Of a stretch of DNA of 64,000 bases, positions 22,817-33,988 are shown one piece after another. This stretch comes from Dryocosmus kuriphilus. Lineage: Eukaryota > Arthropoda > Insecta > Hymenoptera > Cynipidae. The notes under the pieces were generated by a model that made no database searches, was not told the DNA's origin, and worked only from the letters and a program-made list of their open reading frames with translations. How positions within the stretch are numbered: the first letter of the stretch is position 1; every line of letters starts with the position of its first letter. The translations under genes were made by a program, and so were the position numbers. Location of the stretch: NCBI GenBank assembly GCA_038277395.1, contig CM076195.1:23956327-24020326 (forward strand), given 5' to 3'.

Positions 22817-24643
22817 TTTGTTCTAGAACTTTCTATAAGAACTTACATAGTTTTAAACATTCGATGTTAAATTTACTGATAAAGGATATTTGGAACCATA
22901 TTAGTGGAGAATTATTGATATTCTCAAACATCAAGTCTTTCTTAATGATAAGTTCCTGAATAATAGTAGAAAGCATGAAAATAAGCTTATTAATTTAGTC
23001 TCAAAGCAAAGTAATATTCAAGAACAAAATTTAAATTTGCACCAAATTCTAAATAAAGGAGAAAAAGATCCTCGGTTAGTAAATTTAACTGATATTCAAA
23101 TACCAGATTCAGTAAAGGATATTCTCAGATTAGGTACGGGCTTCAGTCACATGGCGGTGAATTGTAGATCAAGACAGATGATTCAAATAATTAAGGATGT
23201 AGAAGCTAATATAGATAAAGTTCCCCAATTGAATCAGCAAGATTTCAGAAACAAAGTTTTATACTTATCTAAAAGCATTGTTGATAAGTATAATTTGCAT
23301 ATAAGTAATATTGATCGTAAGATTGCAGGAGGACTATCAGTAACCAAAAAATTTCTTATAAATAATCCTGATTTGATGTGCACGAGTGCTGATAAGGGTA
23401 AGATTACTGTTTGCATGAAGAGGTCTGAATATGTTAGAGACATGGAGGTCTTACTTAATAACACCGAAAATTTTGATTTATTGGATAAAAATCCTCTGAA
23501 ATAACTAAAGAGTATTAGTTTTCGAATCCTTGATAATTGGAGAAAAAAAGGACTTCTGGGGAAAGATATAAGATGGAAGGACATTCATACTACTAATTCT
23601 GTTCTTCCTAGATGCTATGGTTTAAGGAAGATTCATAAGGAGAACTTCCCTTTGAGAATAGTCATTTCAACTACTAATAGTCCTATAGATTTTTGGAACA
23701 GAATTTTAATTTAGTACTTAAAGATTCATTAACTTTTTCAAGCCAGTGTATAAAAAATAGTTGGGAGTTTCAAAAGATTATAAATGAAAAAACAGTTCCA
23801 GGTAACTGTATACTAGTCTCTTTAGATGGTGTTGCAATGTTTCCGAATATACCTTTGGACATAGTTAAAACAGAAATTTCAACAAGATGGGATATAATTA
23901 AATTACTTACAAGATTGGATAAATCCTATCTCTAATAAAATTGCAACAGTCAAAAACTTAGCTGACAGAGCTCTTTGTTTGTCCCATGAGTCTTTTCATT
24001 CGGAAAATTTAAATATTGCTAGAAGAATCCTTTTTTTAAATCATTACCCACCTAAATTTATCCAAAAAAGTGTCAAAGTTAGAATTGAACAACTTAAAAA
24101 TAGACAGAGTATTGTTTCAGTTTCAGACATTTAAAACTAGTAAGTGAATTTAGTTCTTCCAACACTTTCGAGCTCCCTTACTTTGGTCGAATCTCGAAGA
24201 CTATTCATTCTATGTTGAAACAGTTTAACATTCACACTATTCTTAGAACTTCTTTCAAAATGGATTCTATAGTACGTCTTGGAAAAGATTGCTTAGACAA
24301 TTTTGAAAAGAGTGGTGTGATTTATAGATTATCTTGCAAAATTTGTAATATGACATGTATAGGACAGACTGTCAGACTTCTTAATACTAGAGTTGAGGAA
24401 CATAAAAGTCATTTTCGCAGAAATTGTTATTATTACAATTTACTTTCCAAACACCAAAATGAAAATCCAGATCATGATTTTGATTGGGATAATGTTGAAG
24501 TTTTGAATTGTGCAAGTAATAAGAGTAAGAGAGAATTCATGGAAATTTTATATATTAAAAAAGAAAAAGATCTTTCTATTAATCTAGAAACTGATTTGTT
24601 GAAATTAAGTAGCTCTTATGATAACATGGTAGCTTATATTTAA
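22817..24643 (+). pseudogene. Penelope reverse transcriptase and GIY-YIG endonuclease, broken
   Basis: The N-terminal region (23037-23504) carries the Penelope signature SADKGKITVCMKRSEY near 23390. The RT fingers follow with YGLRKIHKE (about 23617) and the motif A Asp in VSLDGVAMFPNIP (about 23817). Right after this, near 23930, the sequence jumps to the post-RT region (KNLADRALCLSHESFH, about 23953), so the palm motif with the YxDD catalytic pair is missing. The linker leads to a GIY-YIG nuclease (24212-24643) with GVIYRL, a CIGQT in place of YIGQT, and RVEEH. Stops between 23504 and 24130 also break the frame. Confidence 0.88.
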
Positions 24644-25006
24644 ATCCTTTACATTTCCATGAATTTTCTTTTTGTTTTAGACTCACATGTTAATTTTCTC
24701 ATTCTTCATTATTGTTTCATGTTCTCCTGTTAAAAATTTATAATTGATATGATTTTATTTTTCCTTTTTTTATTTAGACTCAAGTAATAATACCCTTAAT
24801 TATTTCAAAATCTGCTTACTTTCTCTTTTCGAAATTCGTAATTGATGAGCTAGTACGCACATGTGTAATTAATGACGTAGTACGCGCATGTGTATACAGG
24901 GTAGTACTTTCTCTAAGGAATTTTAGTTTCAGGTTAGGCTTCCATGGGGTGACACCTTCATTCCCTCTTAGTGTCTAATTTTCTAACTATTTTTTTAGGT
25001 TAAGTT

Positions 25007-25050
25007 GCCTTGATAAGGGTGTTAGAGTTACACCAAAGCGTTAGCGTTCT
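25007..25050 (+). ncRNA. Decayed hammerhead-ribozyme-like motif
   Basis: Penelope elements are known to carry hammerhead ribozymes. Here CCTTGATAA is followed by a short hairpin, GGTGT (25018-25022) pairing with ACACC (25030-25034) around a 7-base loop, then AAAGCGTTAGCG. This resembles the CUGAUGA / stem II / GAAA core with substitutions in both conserved strands. If it is homologous, it is almost certainly inactive. The identification rests on position and layout only. Confidence 0.35.
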
Positions 25051-25306
25051 TTATATTTTTTAAAACAATTTTGTTAGAATAAGAAAACTAAAAAATAAAT
25101 CAAAAAAGAGGACTAAAGAAAAAAGAGAAGGAGGGGGTTTTGGTTGGTTGCCTTCTCATTCTATCCTCCATTTTTTTGTTTGTTTTTTTGGTTTTTTTGT
25201 TTTCCCAATTTTTTTTAGAAGAATTTTTTTGTTTTTTGTCCAAATCTAATCGTATTTTTAATTCTTTGAAACTTTTTAGCTTCCAGTAGAGAATTATTTG
25301 TTTTAG

Positions 25307-25959
25307 TATTTCACGAATAACTCAAAAACTACGCGTCTGTTCAAAAAAATGATTGAAAGCAAATTTGCAGATATTTTTGGGATAAACAACTTTGCTTGTT
25401 ATTACTTTTTTCATATCTTGAATAATTTGTGAAGAAACCACAATATTTTGTTTTTAGTAACGTTTTCTCGATTAAAACAAAAACCGTGCATTTTATCAAA
25501 AAATGGTTAAAACAGAATTTGCAGATTTTTTCGAGATGAAAAATTTTACTGTCCACCGTTTTTTTTTTTTTTGTATCTTGCATAGTTTAGCCGGAAAATG
25601 GATTTTCTGCTTATGTGAAAACCGTTTTTGATGGATGAAACCATAACCACTGGTCAAAAAACGCTGGTTAACGAATCGCCCTTTCTCTTTACGCCTTAAA
25701 GAAGTGTGCCAAAGCGCAATCCAATCTGATGATTCTTTCAAAAGTTATCGCACTAACAGACGCCGACAACGACAACGACGACAACGACAACGACGACAAT
25801 GACAAAGACGACAACAACGACAACAACAACAAACAGACATACACCGACTTAAAACCCGTTTTTTCTCACTCAGGAGTCTCAAAATGTAGAGATTTGATGA
25901 AAATTGCGAGGGTCAAATTTTACATAAATCTAATACCTTCTCTGATGAGAATGTAAAAA
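25307..25959 (-). mobile_element. Helentron-like repeat (family H), copy 2, second part
   Basis: It continues copy 2 after the Penelope insertion. TATTTCACGAAT at 25307-25318 repeats 17581-17592. It includes the GACAACGAC microsatellite (25760-25830) and ends GATGAGAATGTAAAAA. On the minus strand the order is: T-rich 5' end, CATTCTCATC, microsatellite, GATGAGAATG, 3' hairpin. This resembles Helentron-associated elements such as DINE-1. The reading of the class is inference. Confidence 0.8.
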
Positions 25960-26094
25960 TTGCATTTTTCAGCCAGAGTATGTAAAAAATGAAGAAATTC
26001 ACTTTTTTGATATACTTTAATTGACTGGCAAGCGTGAGAAATGTGATGAGAATGCGCCTGAGTAGCTAGCAGATTTTTTAATAAGCTTTACTAA

Positions 26095-26662
26095 CTTTCT
26101 TATTGATTTTATAGCAATGTATCTTTTTATTAAAACAACTATTATACATTTCATGAATAAACTATGCGTTGGATCAAAAAATATTTCTAAGCAAATTTGC
26201 AGATCTTTTCGAGGTGAACAACTTTGTTTATTATCATTTTTTCCGTATCTAGCATATTTTTTCTGAAAAGTGGATTTGTTTGTATTTTTGTGGTGAACAA
26301 CTTTGTTTATTATGATTTTTTTTCGTGTCTTGCATATTTTGGCGGAAAATTTCAATTGTTGATTTTTAGAAAGGAATTATGATGGATAAAACCAGAATCG
26401 TTGGTCAAAAACCGCTGGTTAACGAACTTGTCCTTACTTTTCACGCCTTAAAGAAGTTTGTCAAAGCGCAATCCATTCCGATTAGTCCTTCGAAAGGTAT
26501 CGTGTTCACAGACAACAACGACAACGGCGACAGACAGATACCAACGTAAAAGATGTTTTTTCGGATTCAGGGGGTCATGAAACGTCGAGAGATTCATGAA
26601 ATCCGCGAAAGTCAGTTTTCACATTAAACTAATACCTCATCATTGAGATGAGAATGTAAAAA
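26095..26662 (-). mobile_element. Helentron-like repeat (family H), partial copy 3
   Basis: It carries the core of family H, including CCTTAAAGAAG, a short CAACAACGACAACGGCGAC stretch, ATGAAACGTCGAGA and the end word GATGAGAATGTAAAAA. The hairpin-bearing end is absent. Confidence 0.75.
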
Positions 26663-27239
26663 TTGAAATTGAATTATTTGAAAACATTTACCTTTCAAAT
26701 TAAATAATATTTAATTAAGAATGGCGTCAACCATAAAGATTTGAAAATAAAAGCATGTAGCCTGTATAATAATAAAAATTACTCTTCCTGTTTATTGTCT
26801 AAAATGTACTTTTAAGTTACTTGTAACCAAAAGAAAAGATTTCACCTCAGATAAATGCAAAGAAATGGTTTGCGAAAAATGCAGTCATGAGCATCAGCTT
26901 TCTCTCTTTGACGTATATGTGTAAACGGCTGACACTGCGTTGTCGGGTGTGGAGCCTCGTGGCACTCGCCACAGGGGAGTTGTCTACTAGCCGCCGACCG
27001 AGCTTGTGTTAGGCTCATATTGTTGGAGTAATTAAACGTAAGTTATATGTTAACCAAGTGATTATTAAGTTATTACCCTGCTCACACACCCGATATCCTT
27101 CAATGGCAACGAGAATGATCAATCAAAAGTGAACAAAAGGGAAAAATAAGTGTAAATGGGAATCGAGTGACTGCAGGAAGGTGCAGACGTGGCAGAAGGT
27201 AGAAGTATACAAAACTTGTAAAGAAGCAGCTACAGGAAG
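26663..27239 (+). repeat. Probable 5' LTR end and primer-binding region of the gypsy element
   Basis: A GC-richer stretch (26930-27010) ends in ACACACCCGATATCCTTCA. TGGCAACGAGAATG follows from 27104, the usual place and TGG start of a primer-binding site. No second LTR copy is available to fix the boundaries, and the priming tRNA was not identified. Confidence 0.4.
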
Positions 27240-27260
27240 GTGCAGTCGCAAGAAACATTA

Positions 27261-28799
27261 ATGGCAGATTGGAACGAGCTTATCAGAGATAAATCACCGA
27301 CGCGGGTACATAGTGTCACGAATGAGGACCTTATAGAATTCATATTTAAATTTAATTTCACGGAGGAAAACAGAGTAGTAGTGTATAATTTTTTCCCTGT
27401 AGAAGAATTAAAGAAAATTGGCAAGAAAAGTGAAATACGGAAAAAGACAGAAAAGATATCCAAGGGTGAATTAATCGAGATTTTAGTTGCATGTACGAAA
27501 TTTCCAGATATTCTATATTTGTCAGATTTAGATGTTTTACGTAGCGTAGTAAAAGACGTTATAGAAAACGTCAGATTTTCAAAATTCAAAAAACTAGAAG
27601 AACAGTCCAGAAAAGAAGCAATAAAATCGGAAACTCTTGCTAAAGAGGACAAGGAAACTCAAACAGAAAATTTGGAAAATCGAGCTGAAGACAACGCCCA
27701 AAGTAAAGAAGGTACAAGTGAGTCAAAGAACATTAAACTTGAGGAATCTACAAACGCAGAAGAGGTGAACGACACCAACAACGTCAGCAACATTGAGACC
27801 GTTGGCAACGAAGAATTGGAAACGGTCACTGACAGTGAAATATCAGAAAAAGAAAGTGAAATGGGAGACCGAGGACGAGTACAATTTTCGCTGCATAAGG
27901 ATGATTGGGAAACCTTCATCGAACAGATGGAGATGTACTTCGAAGATAAAGAGATTAAGAAAGAAAAACGAAATGCTCAACTGCTCGTGCAAGTGGACAC
28001 AGATGCTTTCAAATTAATTAAGCAACTTGTAGCTCCAGATAAAGTAAGTGCTAAATCATATGATGAAATAGTTAAAGTTATGAGTGATCACTTCAATCCA
28101 AAGCCATGGGAATTGATGGAAAGATGCTATTTTAATATGGCGAAACAAGAGTCGGCAGAATCAGTGGCAAATTTCGCAGCGAAGTTGAAAAGATTAGCAT
28201 TGAAGTGTAATTACCAGATGAATTTGAGCACCGCATTAAGAGATCAATTCGTGGTTGGACTAAAGAATCACGATACCCGACTGGCATTATTCAAAAAACA
28301 AGATGTGACATTCGAAGAAGCTTTTAAAGAATCAACAGCATAAGAATCAGCGGAAACAAATGCATCAGGGACAAAAAATTTAATGCAAAATAAAGAGTCA
28401 AGAGGAGAAGTCTTTGCATTAAATTTTACGCAACCTCATTGGAGAAATAAACGTGCAGAACAACAGAATAGGCGTACAGGGGAAGGTGCGAGGCAGCCGG
28501 CAGGGTATAGAGTAAGTTATCCAAGAGGGATCACATGTTACTGCTGTGGAAACCCGAATCACACAAGTAAAGAGTGTCGATTCAGAGAATATACGTGCAG
28601 TAAATGCCATAAAAAGGGACATTTGAAGCAAGTATGCAGGACTCAAGGACGAAATAAAAATAGGGACCAACAGCGAGTACAGCTGATGCAGAACGATGAC
28701 GAGTCGTCAGGGGCAACAGCCGAGCAGCTGACGCTGCAGACTCAACGTTGTATGAAGCAGCGGGATGGTTTCCAAGCAAAAGCGATTTTTTTTACCTAA
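27261..28799 (+). pseudogene. Gypsy gag with zinc knuckles, one premature stop
   Basis: Gag forms the particle that packages element RNA. The first ATG in frame is at 27261. The frame is open to a TAA at 28341-28343, then continues in the same frame to 28797-28799, so a single stop interrupts about 510 residues. The middle is a retrotransposon gag domain (about residues 210-350, with WETFIEQMEMYF near 27910). The end has two knuckles, CYCCGNPNHTSKEC (about 28540) and CSKCHKKGHLKQVC (about 28597). A T8 run lies just before the terminal stop, where pol overlaps in the -1 frame. Confidence 0.85.
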
Positions 28800-29563
28800 A
28801 TGAGCACACGAAACAGGAATTTGTCGGTAAGCAGGTAATGAGCGATAAGAATACAGAAGGTAAGCCGATGTTTGAAAACGTTAAATTAGATGTAATTAAT
28901 GTTAAAATGGAAATTGATGTGGGCACCTACGCTACGGTAATATCGGAGGAGTGTTACAATAAATGTTTGAAATATGTTAAGCTTGCAAAGACGGAAAGAA
29001 AATTAAAAACATATGATAATAGTATTTTGCAACCATTATGTAAGTTATGTAATTTAACAGTACATTTTCAAAATAAAAAGAGTGTATTAGAATGTTTGTA
29101 TTGCCAGGTACTGAACCATTGTTGATTGGGAGGCAGTGGTCAGCAGCTTTCAAGTTATGGCCTTTACAATTTAATGAAAATCATAAAAATGAAATAAATA
29201 AAATGAATTTCGAAAATGTAGCTGAGCAATTGAAAATGAAGTTTGAAAAATTATTTAGCGATTCGCCGGAACTTTACAATAAAAGTATAACGAAACTCTA
29301 TTTTAAAAAAAAGGCTAGACCAATAGCATCAAAACGTAGAAACGTAGCGCATGCCTTAAGACCATTAATAGAAAAAGAGATAGAGAGTTTAGTTAAATTG
29401 AGTCATATAGTGCCAGTGGATGTGAGCGAATGGGTCACGCCGATCATACCGATATTCAAGAGTAATGGGAATATTCGCATTTGCGGCGATTTTAAAACGA
29501 CGGTAAATCGATTTATTATGATGGATAAATATCCATTGCATAAGATCGATGATACTTTTAGTA
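28748..29563 (+). pseudogene. Gypsy protease and RT N-terminus, broken
   Basis: The protease (28748-29125) carries DVGTYATVIS near 28917, a variant of the aspartic protease D-T/S-G motif with Val in the middle position. A frameshift near 29090-29105 leads into the RT connection and fingers (29105-29563), with IRQ-like GRQWSA, then PIIPIFKSNGNIRICGDF near 29442. The frame ends where LINE B was inserted. Confidence 0.8.
28785..28796 (+). promoter_or_regulatory. Candidate -1 ribosomal frameshift site (T UUU UUU)
   Basis: In the gag frame the codons read ATT TTT TTT ACC TAA, giving the slippery heptamer U UUU UUU at 28787-28793, six bases before the gag stop. The pol frame is -1 to gag and overlaps it from 28748. 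Position and frame both fit programmed frameshifting. No downstream pseudoknot was modelled. Confidence 0.6.
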
Positions 29564-29771
29564 GTAGAATTTATTTTAGACAATACTGTCCATTACATAC
29601 AAAAATTAACAATATACATATACAACATTTATAGATTACATAGAAAATAGTTACGCATTAATCCATTTAAAATACAGAAGACTAATTACAATAACAGTGT
29701 ACCCGCTAATTTGGGTTCCTATATTAGGCCAATATCACCTAACCTAATTTGAAGCATTTTTTCAATCATTC

Positions 29772-32700
29772 TCACAAATTTCTTAACATTAGACATTGAA
29801 TTAGCAGATATTCTTCCAAAACTTCTCGTGGTCCACTGTCTCCTGAAATTCTTGAAAAAATACTAACTTTAATGTCCTTATACTTTGGGCATTCACATAG
29901 AAAATGATGGAATGTTTCAACTTCCATGAAGCAAAAAAGGCACCTATCTAGGTCAGGTAATTTGTATCTTTCAGAACTTAAATTAATATGCTTCGAGTGT
30001 TTGTTAAGAAGGCGTAACTGTGCAAAACCTCTTTTAAAGCCCAGACCTAATCTTTCAGTGAGATAGGGTTGCGCACCAGGGTATAGCCTTAGAGCGGCCA
30101 AGTTACAAGACTTCTCGATATACTACGGGCTTCTAAGTCTTTCCTTAAAGAGCTCTCTCTAAATTTAGAAATTAAATCTCCCGCCCTCGACAATATCTTC
30201 TCTCCTGACTCATTAGTTTAGTCAGACACTGCCCTGGGTACCGCGAATTTTCCATATTATAAATTTTATCAAGCCAGGAGAGTGTTCTTTCCAATACTAT
30301 ACATGCTATAGGTAATTTACCTGTTTCTAAACATACAGCGTAATTCGGTGTATTCGCAGGCAGGTGCAACAATCTCTTAAAGAAAGTCAGCTGAGTCTTT
30401 TCAAGAAGGTCTAGACAGTTCTGCCCCCAAACCTGTACTTCTTAAAGAAGAGTACTATTTACTAAACTCTCGAATAATCTAGAGTAAGTTGACCACGAGT
30501 CAGCCTTGGTGTTATAAACAATTTTCAACGTCTCACTTAATGCCGCGTTTGCCGAGCACATCGATTTTCTTGCGGAATCCATAAATGAACCAGAACTCTT
30601 GTAAATTTTACCAAGATATAAATATTGATTCACGACTTCGATTTTCTCAATTCCATATTTGAAGAATTTAAATTTCTTGGCAAAGAAGTTTCCTGGTTTG
30701 TGAAATATTAAGATCTTAGTTTTATCTGCGTTGACTTCTAGCTCATTTAACTTACAATATAAGTACAGTGCTTCAATTTTCTCGTGAGTTCCACTGGCGT
30801 GTCAGAAAGGAGCTCTAAGTCATCCGCATAGGCTAAGATAAAAATTTCCAACGTACTGTTAACGGATATGCCTCTACAACCTTGGTTCAATAAGAATTCC
30901 TCTAGATCACTTATCATCAGAGAAAATGTATGCGGACTGAGCACTTCCCCTTGCAAAACCCCTTGGGAAACTTTGACAAAGTCAAGCAGGCGTTTTCATA
31001 AAAATTTCTTAAAATGTTAATAAATTTGGTACTTAACCCTTTTTCGTGTAATTTATTCCACAGTAGTTTGTGAGAAATCGACCGGAAAGCGCTCTTAAAA
31101 TCGACAAACAATGCATAAACCGCCCTTCTAGGATGACTTAAGTGAATGTGTATTAACGAGTTTAACGTGAAGAGGTTGTCAATACACCCCCTACCTTTTC
31201 TAAATCACGACTGAAACTCGGGTAATTTATTATACGTTTCCATCCATAATACAAGCCTTTCCCCCAAGATTTGAGTAAAAATTTTTGCGATGCAATTTAC
31301 TAGAGTTATTGGCCTATAGTTATCAGGGTTGCCCGCGTCTCCCTTCTTGAACAGCATAGTAATAGTAAAAACTTCCCAATCCCTTGGAACTGTTTCTGTA
31401 TCAAGAATTTTGTTAAATAGATACTCTAAATAAACTATCCAATTTTCAGGAAGTCTTTTATAAAAACTGTAATTAATTTTATGAAAACCCGCTGTCTTAG
31501 AGTCTTTACATTTTTTTAAGCTCGCCATTATTTCCCCAATCGATGCGCTACTGTCCAAAATGGGATGCGTGGTGTAGTTAAAATTATATTGCATTACCTT
31601 AATTATTGGGAAATTTTTGAAAAGATACTCATACTATGATAAACCGTCAATAATGTCGACGGAGTATTTCTTTTGGCGTTTCTTGTTTACAATTGACCAG
31701 AATTCAGATGAATTACGTGTAGAAGACAAGAAGTCTATCAGTTTATTTTCGTGAGCTATTCTTTTATTAATTAAAAGTTTTTTATACGACTTCTGAGAGT
31801 CTACATATACCTTTTTTCTTTCCCCGTCATAGTCCTTCATGAGTTCATGAAAATTGAAGCCCATTTTCCGTTTTGCTTCGCGGCAATCTTTATCGAACCA
31901 AGGCTTGTTATTGTTAATAATACCTGATCCTATCTGAATATTTCTACACATACCCATACATTTAGCTAAGTCAGTTATAGTAAAAATCAGATTGCTATTA
32001 AGCGCGTCTACACCGCCCTCCACGTTCGCAACCTCGTCTCTCCATCCCATGCATTCTTTAAACTCTTCGCTCTTTTTAATATCAAACATTGGTCTGTTAG
32101 TAATACATATATCGTTGTAAGACTGTACTTGGTGAGGAGACATGTCCTTTAAATAGAGAATTACCGGTACGTGATCAGACAGAGTAGTAAAAGTCAAAGT
32201 TCTAAAATCGTTGACAATCTGTAAACTACCTATTGTCGACCATAACAAATCAATTACGCTTCTGCCATGGCCCATGAATGTAAATCGTGCAGAAGAGTCG
32301 GAAGGGACTCTACCATTCAGTATGAATAACCCATTTGTTTCCATAAAATTAACTAGATTTTTACCTCTTGAGTTTGACAATAAATCCAGTGACGATCTGT
32401 CTCGAAGAAATGTATATTTATTATTAAACAAACTTTCATCCATCTGGTTCAAGGACGCAATTCGAGAGTTGAAATCACCTCCCACGAAAATGGGAAAATT
32501 AGCATAAGACACATTTATTAATTCCAATGCCTGATAAAATTTCTCCAGGAAAGAATCAACACTGGCAAATGGGGAAAGATATACTACACATAACACAAAC
32601 TTCAAGTTACAGCTTTGCACTTTAACGAATATAAATTCATTTTCACACAACACTAAATTTGCGGAACACTGCCTTTTATTTAGAGCGATTAAGATACCTC

Positions 32701-32926
32701 CTTTTGCTCTACCTCTGACTGCGTCCCTATGTGCCTTGACGTGGAAAAGCTGCATTTCTTTGGTTAGAACCGTCGAGTAAACGCCTGGATTTTCCACCCA
32801 AGTTTCGTACATACATAAAATGTCCATTGGTCCGGAGATGTTATTTAGGTCCTTGAGATTAGAGATGCTGTGTATATTCCAAAAAAATATTTTCGCCCCT
32901 TCCTGATTCCCAGTAATCGAACTCAA
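29772..32926 (-). pseudogene. LINE B ORF2 (APE endonuclease and RT), few lesions
   Basis: The endonuclease is open for 430 codons (32926-31634) and shows FFWNIHS, CMYETWVE, GGDFNSR (about 32473) and the terminal motif LSDHVP (about 32178). One stop at 31634-31636 precedes the RT, which continues in the same frame. RT motifs include DNYRPITLVN (about 31323), a Gly-to-stop change in the FQS-G-FRKG motif (31203-31205), FVDFKSAFRS (about 31100) and YADD at 30819-30830 after a frameshift. The C-terminal zinc motif CLFCFMEVETFHHFLCEC lies near 29930. The start codon of ORF2 was not settled. Confidence 0.85.
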
Positions 32927-32989
32927 ATGCCTTTGACTGATAGCCGGATTTGCAAGGCCAGATCGTCCTTGAAGTACCTCTCTTCGTTG

Positions 32990-33814
32990 CTATTCTTTGC
33001 TATCATGCCGGTATCCTAGGTCAGTGCTAGGTGACTCCGAGGAATTAGATGCAATCATAAAATGCAATAAGTTTCCATTAGAGACTTTCTCTTTCTGATT
33101 CGCATGTTTTTTGCGCTTTTCCTTTATAACCGATTTAGGTGTTAGCTGATTGTCTGCTCGTAATGCCCGTTCTTCGTCAGCAGAGTCATCTTCCAGCTCA
33201 CGCTTCCCTTTGACCTGAATTAAATCATTCAGCTGTTCGGGCATCACTTCCTTATTACCCACAAACAGTTTATTCCTCCTGATAGTAACTTCAATTCCCG
33301 CTTTCTTAAACTTCTCCGCTGACGCAAGCAATAATTTTCTCTGTTCTCTTTCCTGCTCTGTGCGATCGTTGGCAATTGAAATTTCAAGTCTCTTATAATC
33401 CGATATTTTGGAAAAGACGATTTTCACCCAACGTACACCAACAAATTTCACAATAACAGGTCGTTCTCCTTTAATTTTCCCCAGCCTGTATGTGTCATCG
33501 ATAGATAATTCGGGTATTTGTATGCCGACCTTCTGGAAAGTTGATGTTATGGTATCGAGCAAATTATCATTATGCTCTGAGTCGTCTTTCAAACCAAATA
33601 TGAGAATGTTTTTTTCCCTAGATTTTCGGTCTGTATATTCACGATCCTGTTCTATAGTCTTAACTTTTTCGGAAAGCAACTCCAGTCTTAGCTCCACCTT
33701 TTTTGATACAATGGTGGATTCCTGCACTTCCTTTCTCAAGTCCTTGTGAGATTGTGTCAGCAAATCGTTACTTTTTAGCAAGGTGTTTAACGATTCCTGT
33801 AGATGTTCCTCCAT
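32990..33814 (-). CDS. LINE B ORF1 protein, intact
   Basis: An ATG at 33814 gives an open frame of 274 residues to 32990. A coiled coil (about residues 10-75) precedes an RRM-like domain with RSREKNILIFGLKDD (about residues 74-88) and a basic C-terminal domain (about residues 145-200). This is the layout of LINE ORF1 chaperones that bind element RNA. It lies just upstream of ORF2 on the same strand. It is one of the few uninterrupted transposon proteins in the window; whether it is expressed is unknown. Confidence 0.8.
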   Translation of the reverse strand: MEEHLQESLNTLLKSNDLLTQSHKDLRKEVQESTIVSKKVELRLELLSEKVKTIEQDREYTDRKSREKNILIFGLKDDSEHNDNLLDTITSTFQKVGIQIPELSIDDTYRLGKIKGERPVIVKFVGVRWVKIVFSKISDYKRLEISIANDRTEQEREQRKLLLASAEKFKKAGIEVTIRRNKLFVGNKEVMPEQLNDLIQVKGKRELEDDSADEERALRADNQLTPKSVIKEKRKKHANQKEKVSNGNLLHFMIASNSSESPSTDLGYRHDSKE

Positions 33815-33988
33815 TTTCCTTCTTGTTTTTTTTCCAAATAAAAATACATTAAACAAACACTAGGAAATCGATTATACGCTCCACAAATACTACTAAACGA
33901 ACAATAAGGTACACAATTTCAAGTTGCCCGGAGCGCACGCATAACACGCCCGAGCCCGTACGTCGCTTCACGACGAATCCCCGATATC

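Larger units (their letters stand above)
17593..25306 (+). mobile_element. Penelope-like retroelement, split by LINE A copy 2
   Basis: The element measures about 2.7 kb once the LINE is removed (17593-17812 plus 22817-25306). It has a Penelope RT upstream of a GIY-YIG endonuclease and is flanked by the 12-bp duplication TATTTCACGAAT (17581-17592 and 25307-25318). It sits inside Helentron-like copy 2. The RT core is deleted and the ORF is broken by several stops, so it is dead. The AT-rich 3' region contains a decayed hammerhead-like motif. Confidence 0.9.
29564..33988 (-). mobile_element. LINE family B inserted in gypsy RT
   Basis: A minus-strand non-LTR element of about 4.4 kb with ORF1 (RNA binding) and ORF2 (APE endonuclease, RT, C-terminal zinc motif). 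A short TTTAGTA flanks it at 29557-29563 and 33989-33995. The gypsy RT reading stops on one side and resumes on the other, which supports the limits. It is distinct from family A in sequence and composition. It is much less decayed than its host, so it is the younger insertion. Confidence 0.88.

Noticed and set aside
25729..25956. ORF with an Asp/Asn-rich tract (DNDDNDND type)
   Set aside because: It is a translation of the GACAAC microsatellite in a Helentron-like repeat; equivalent frames appear in other copies with different lengths.
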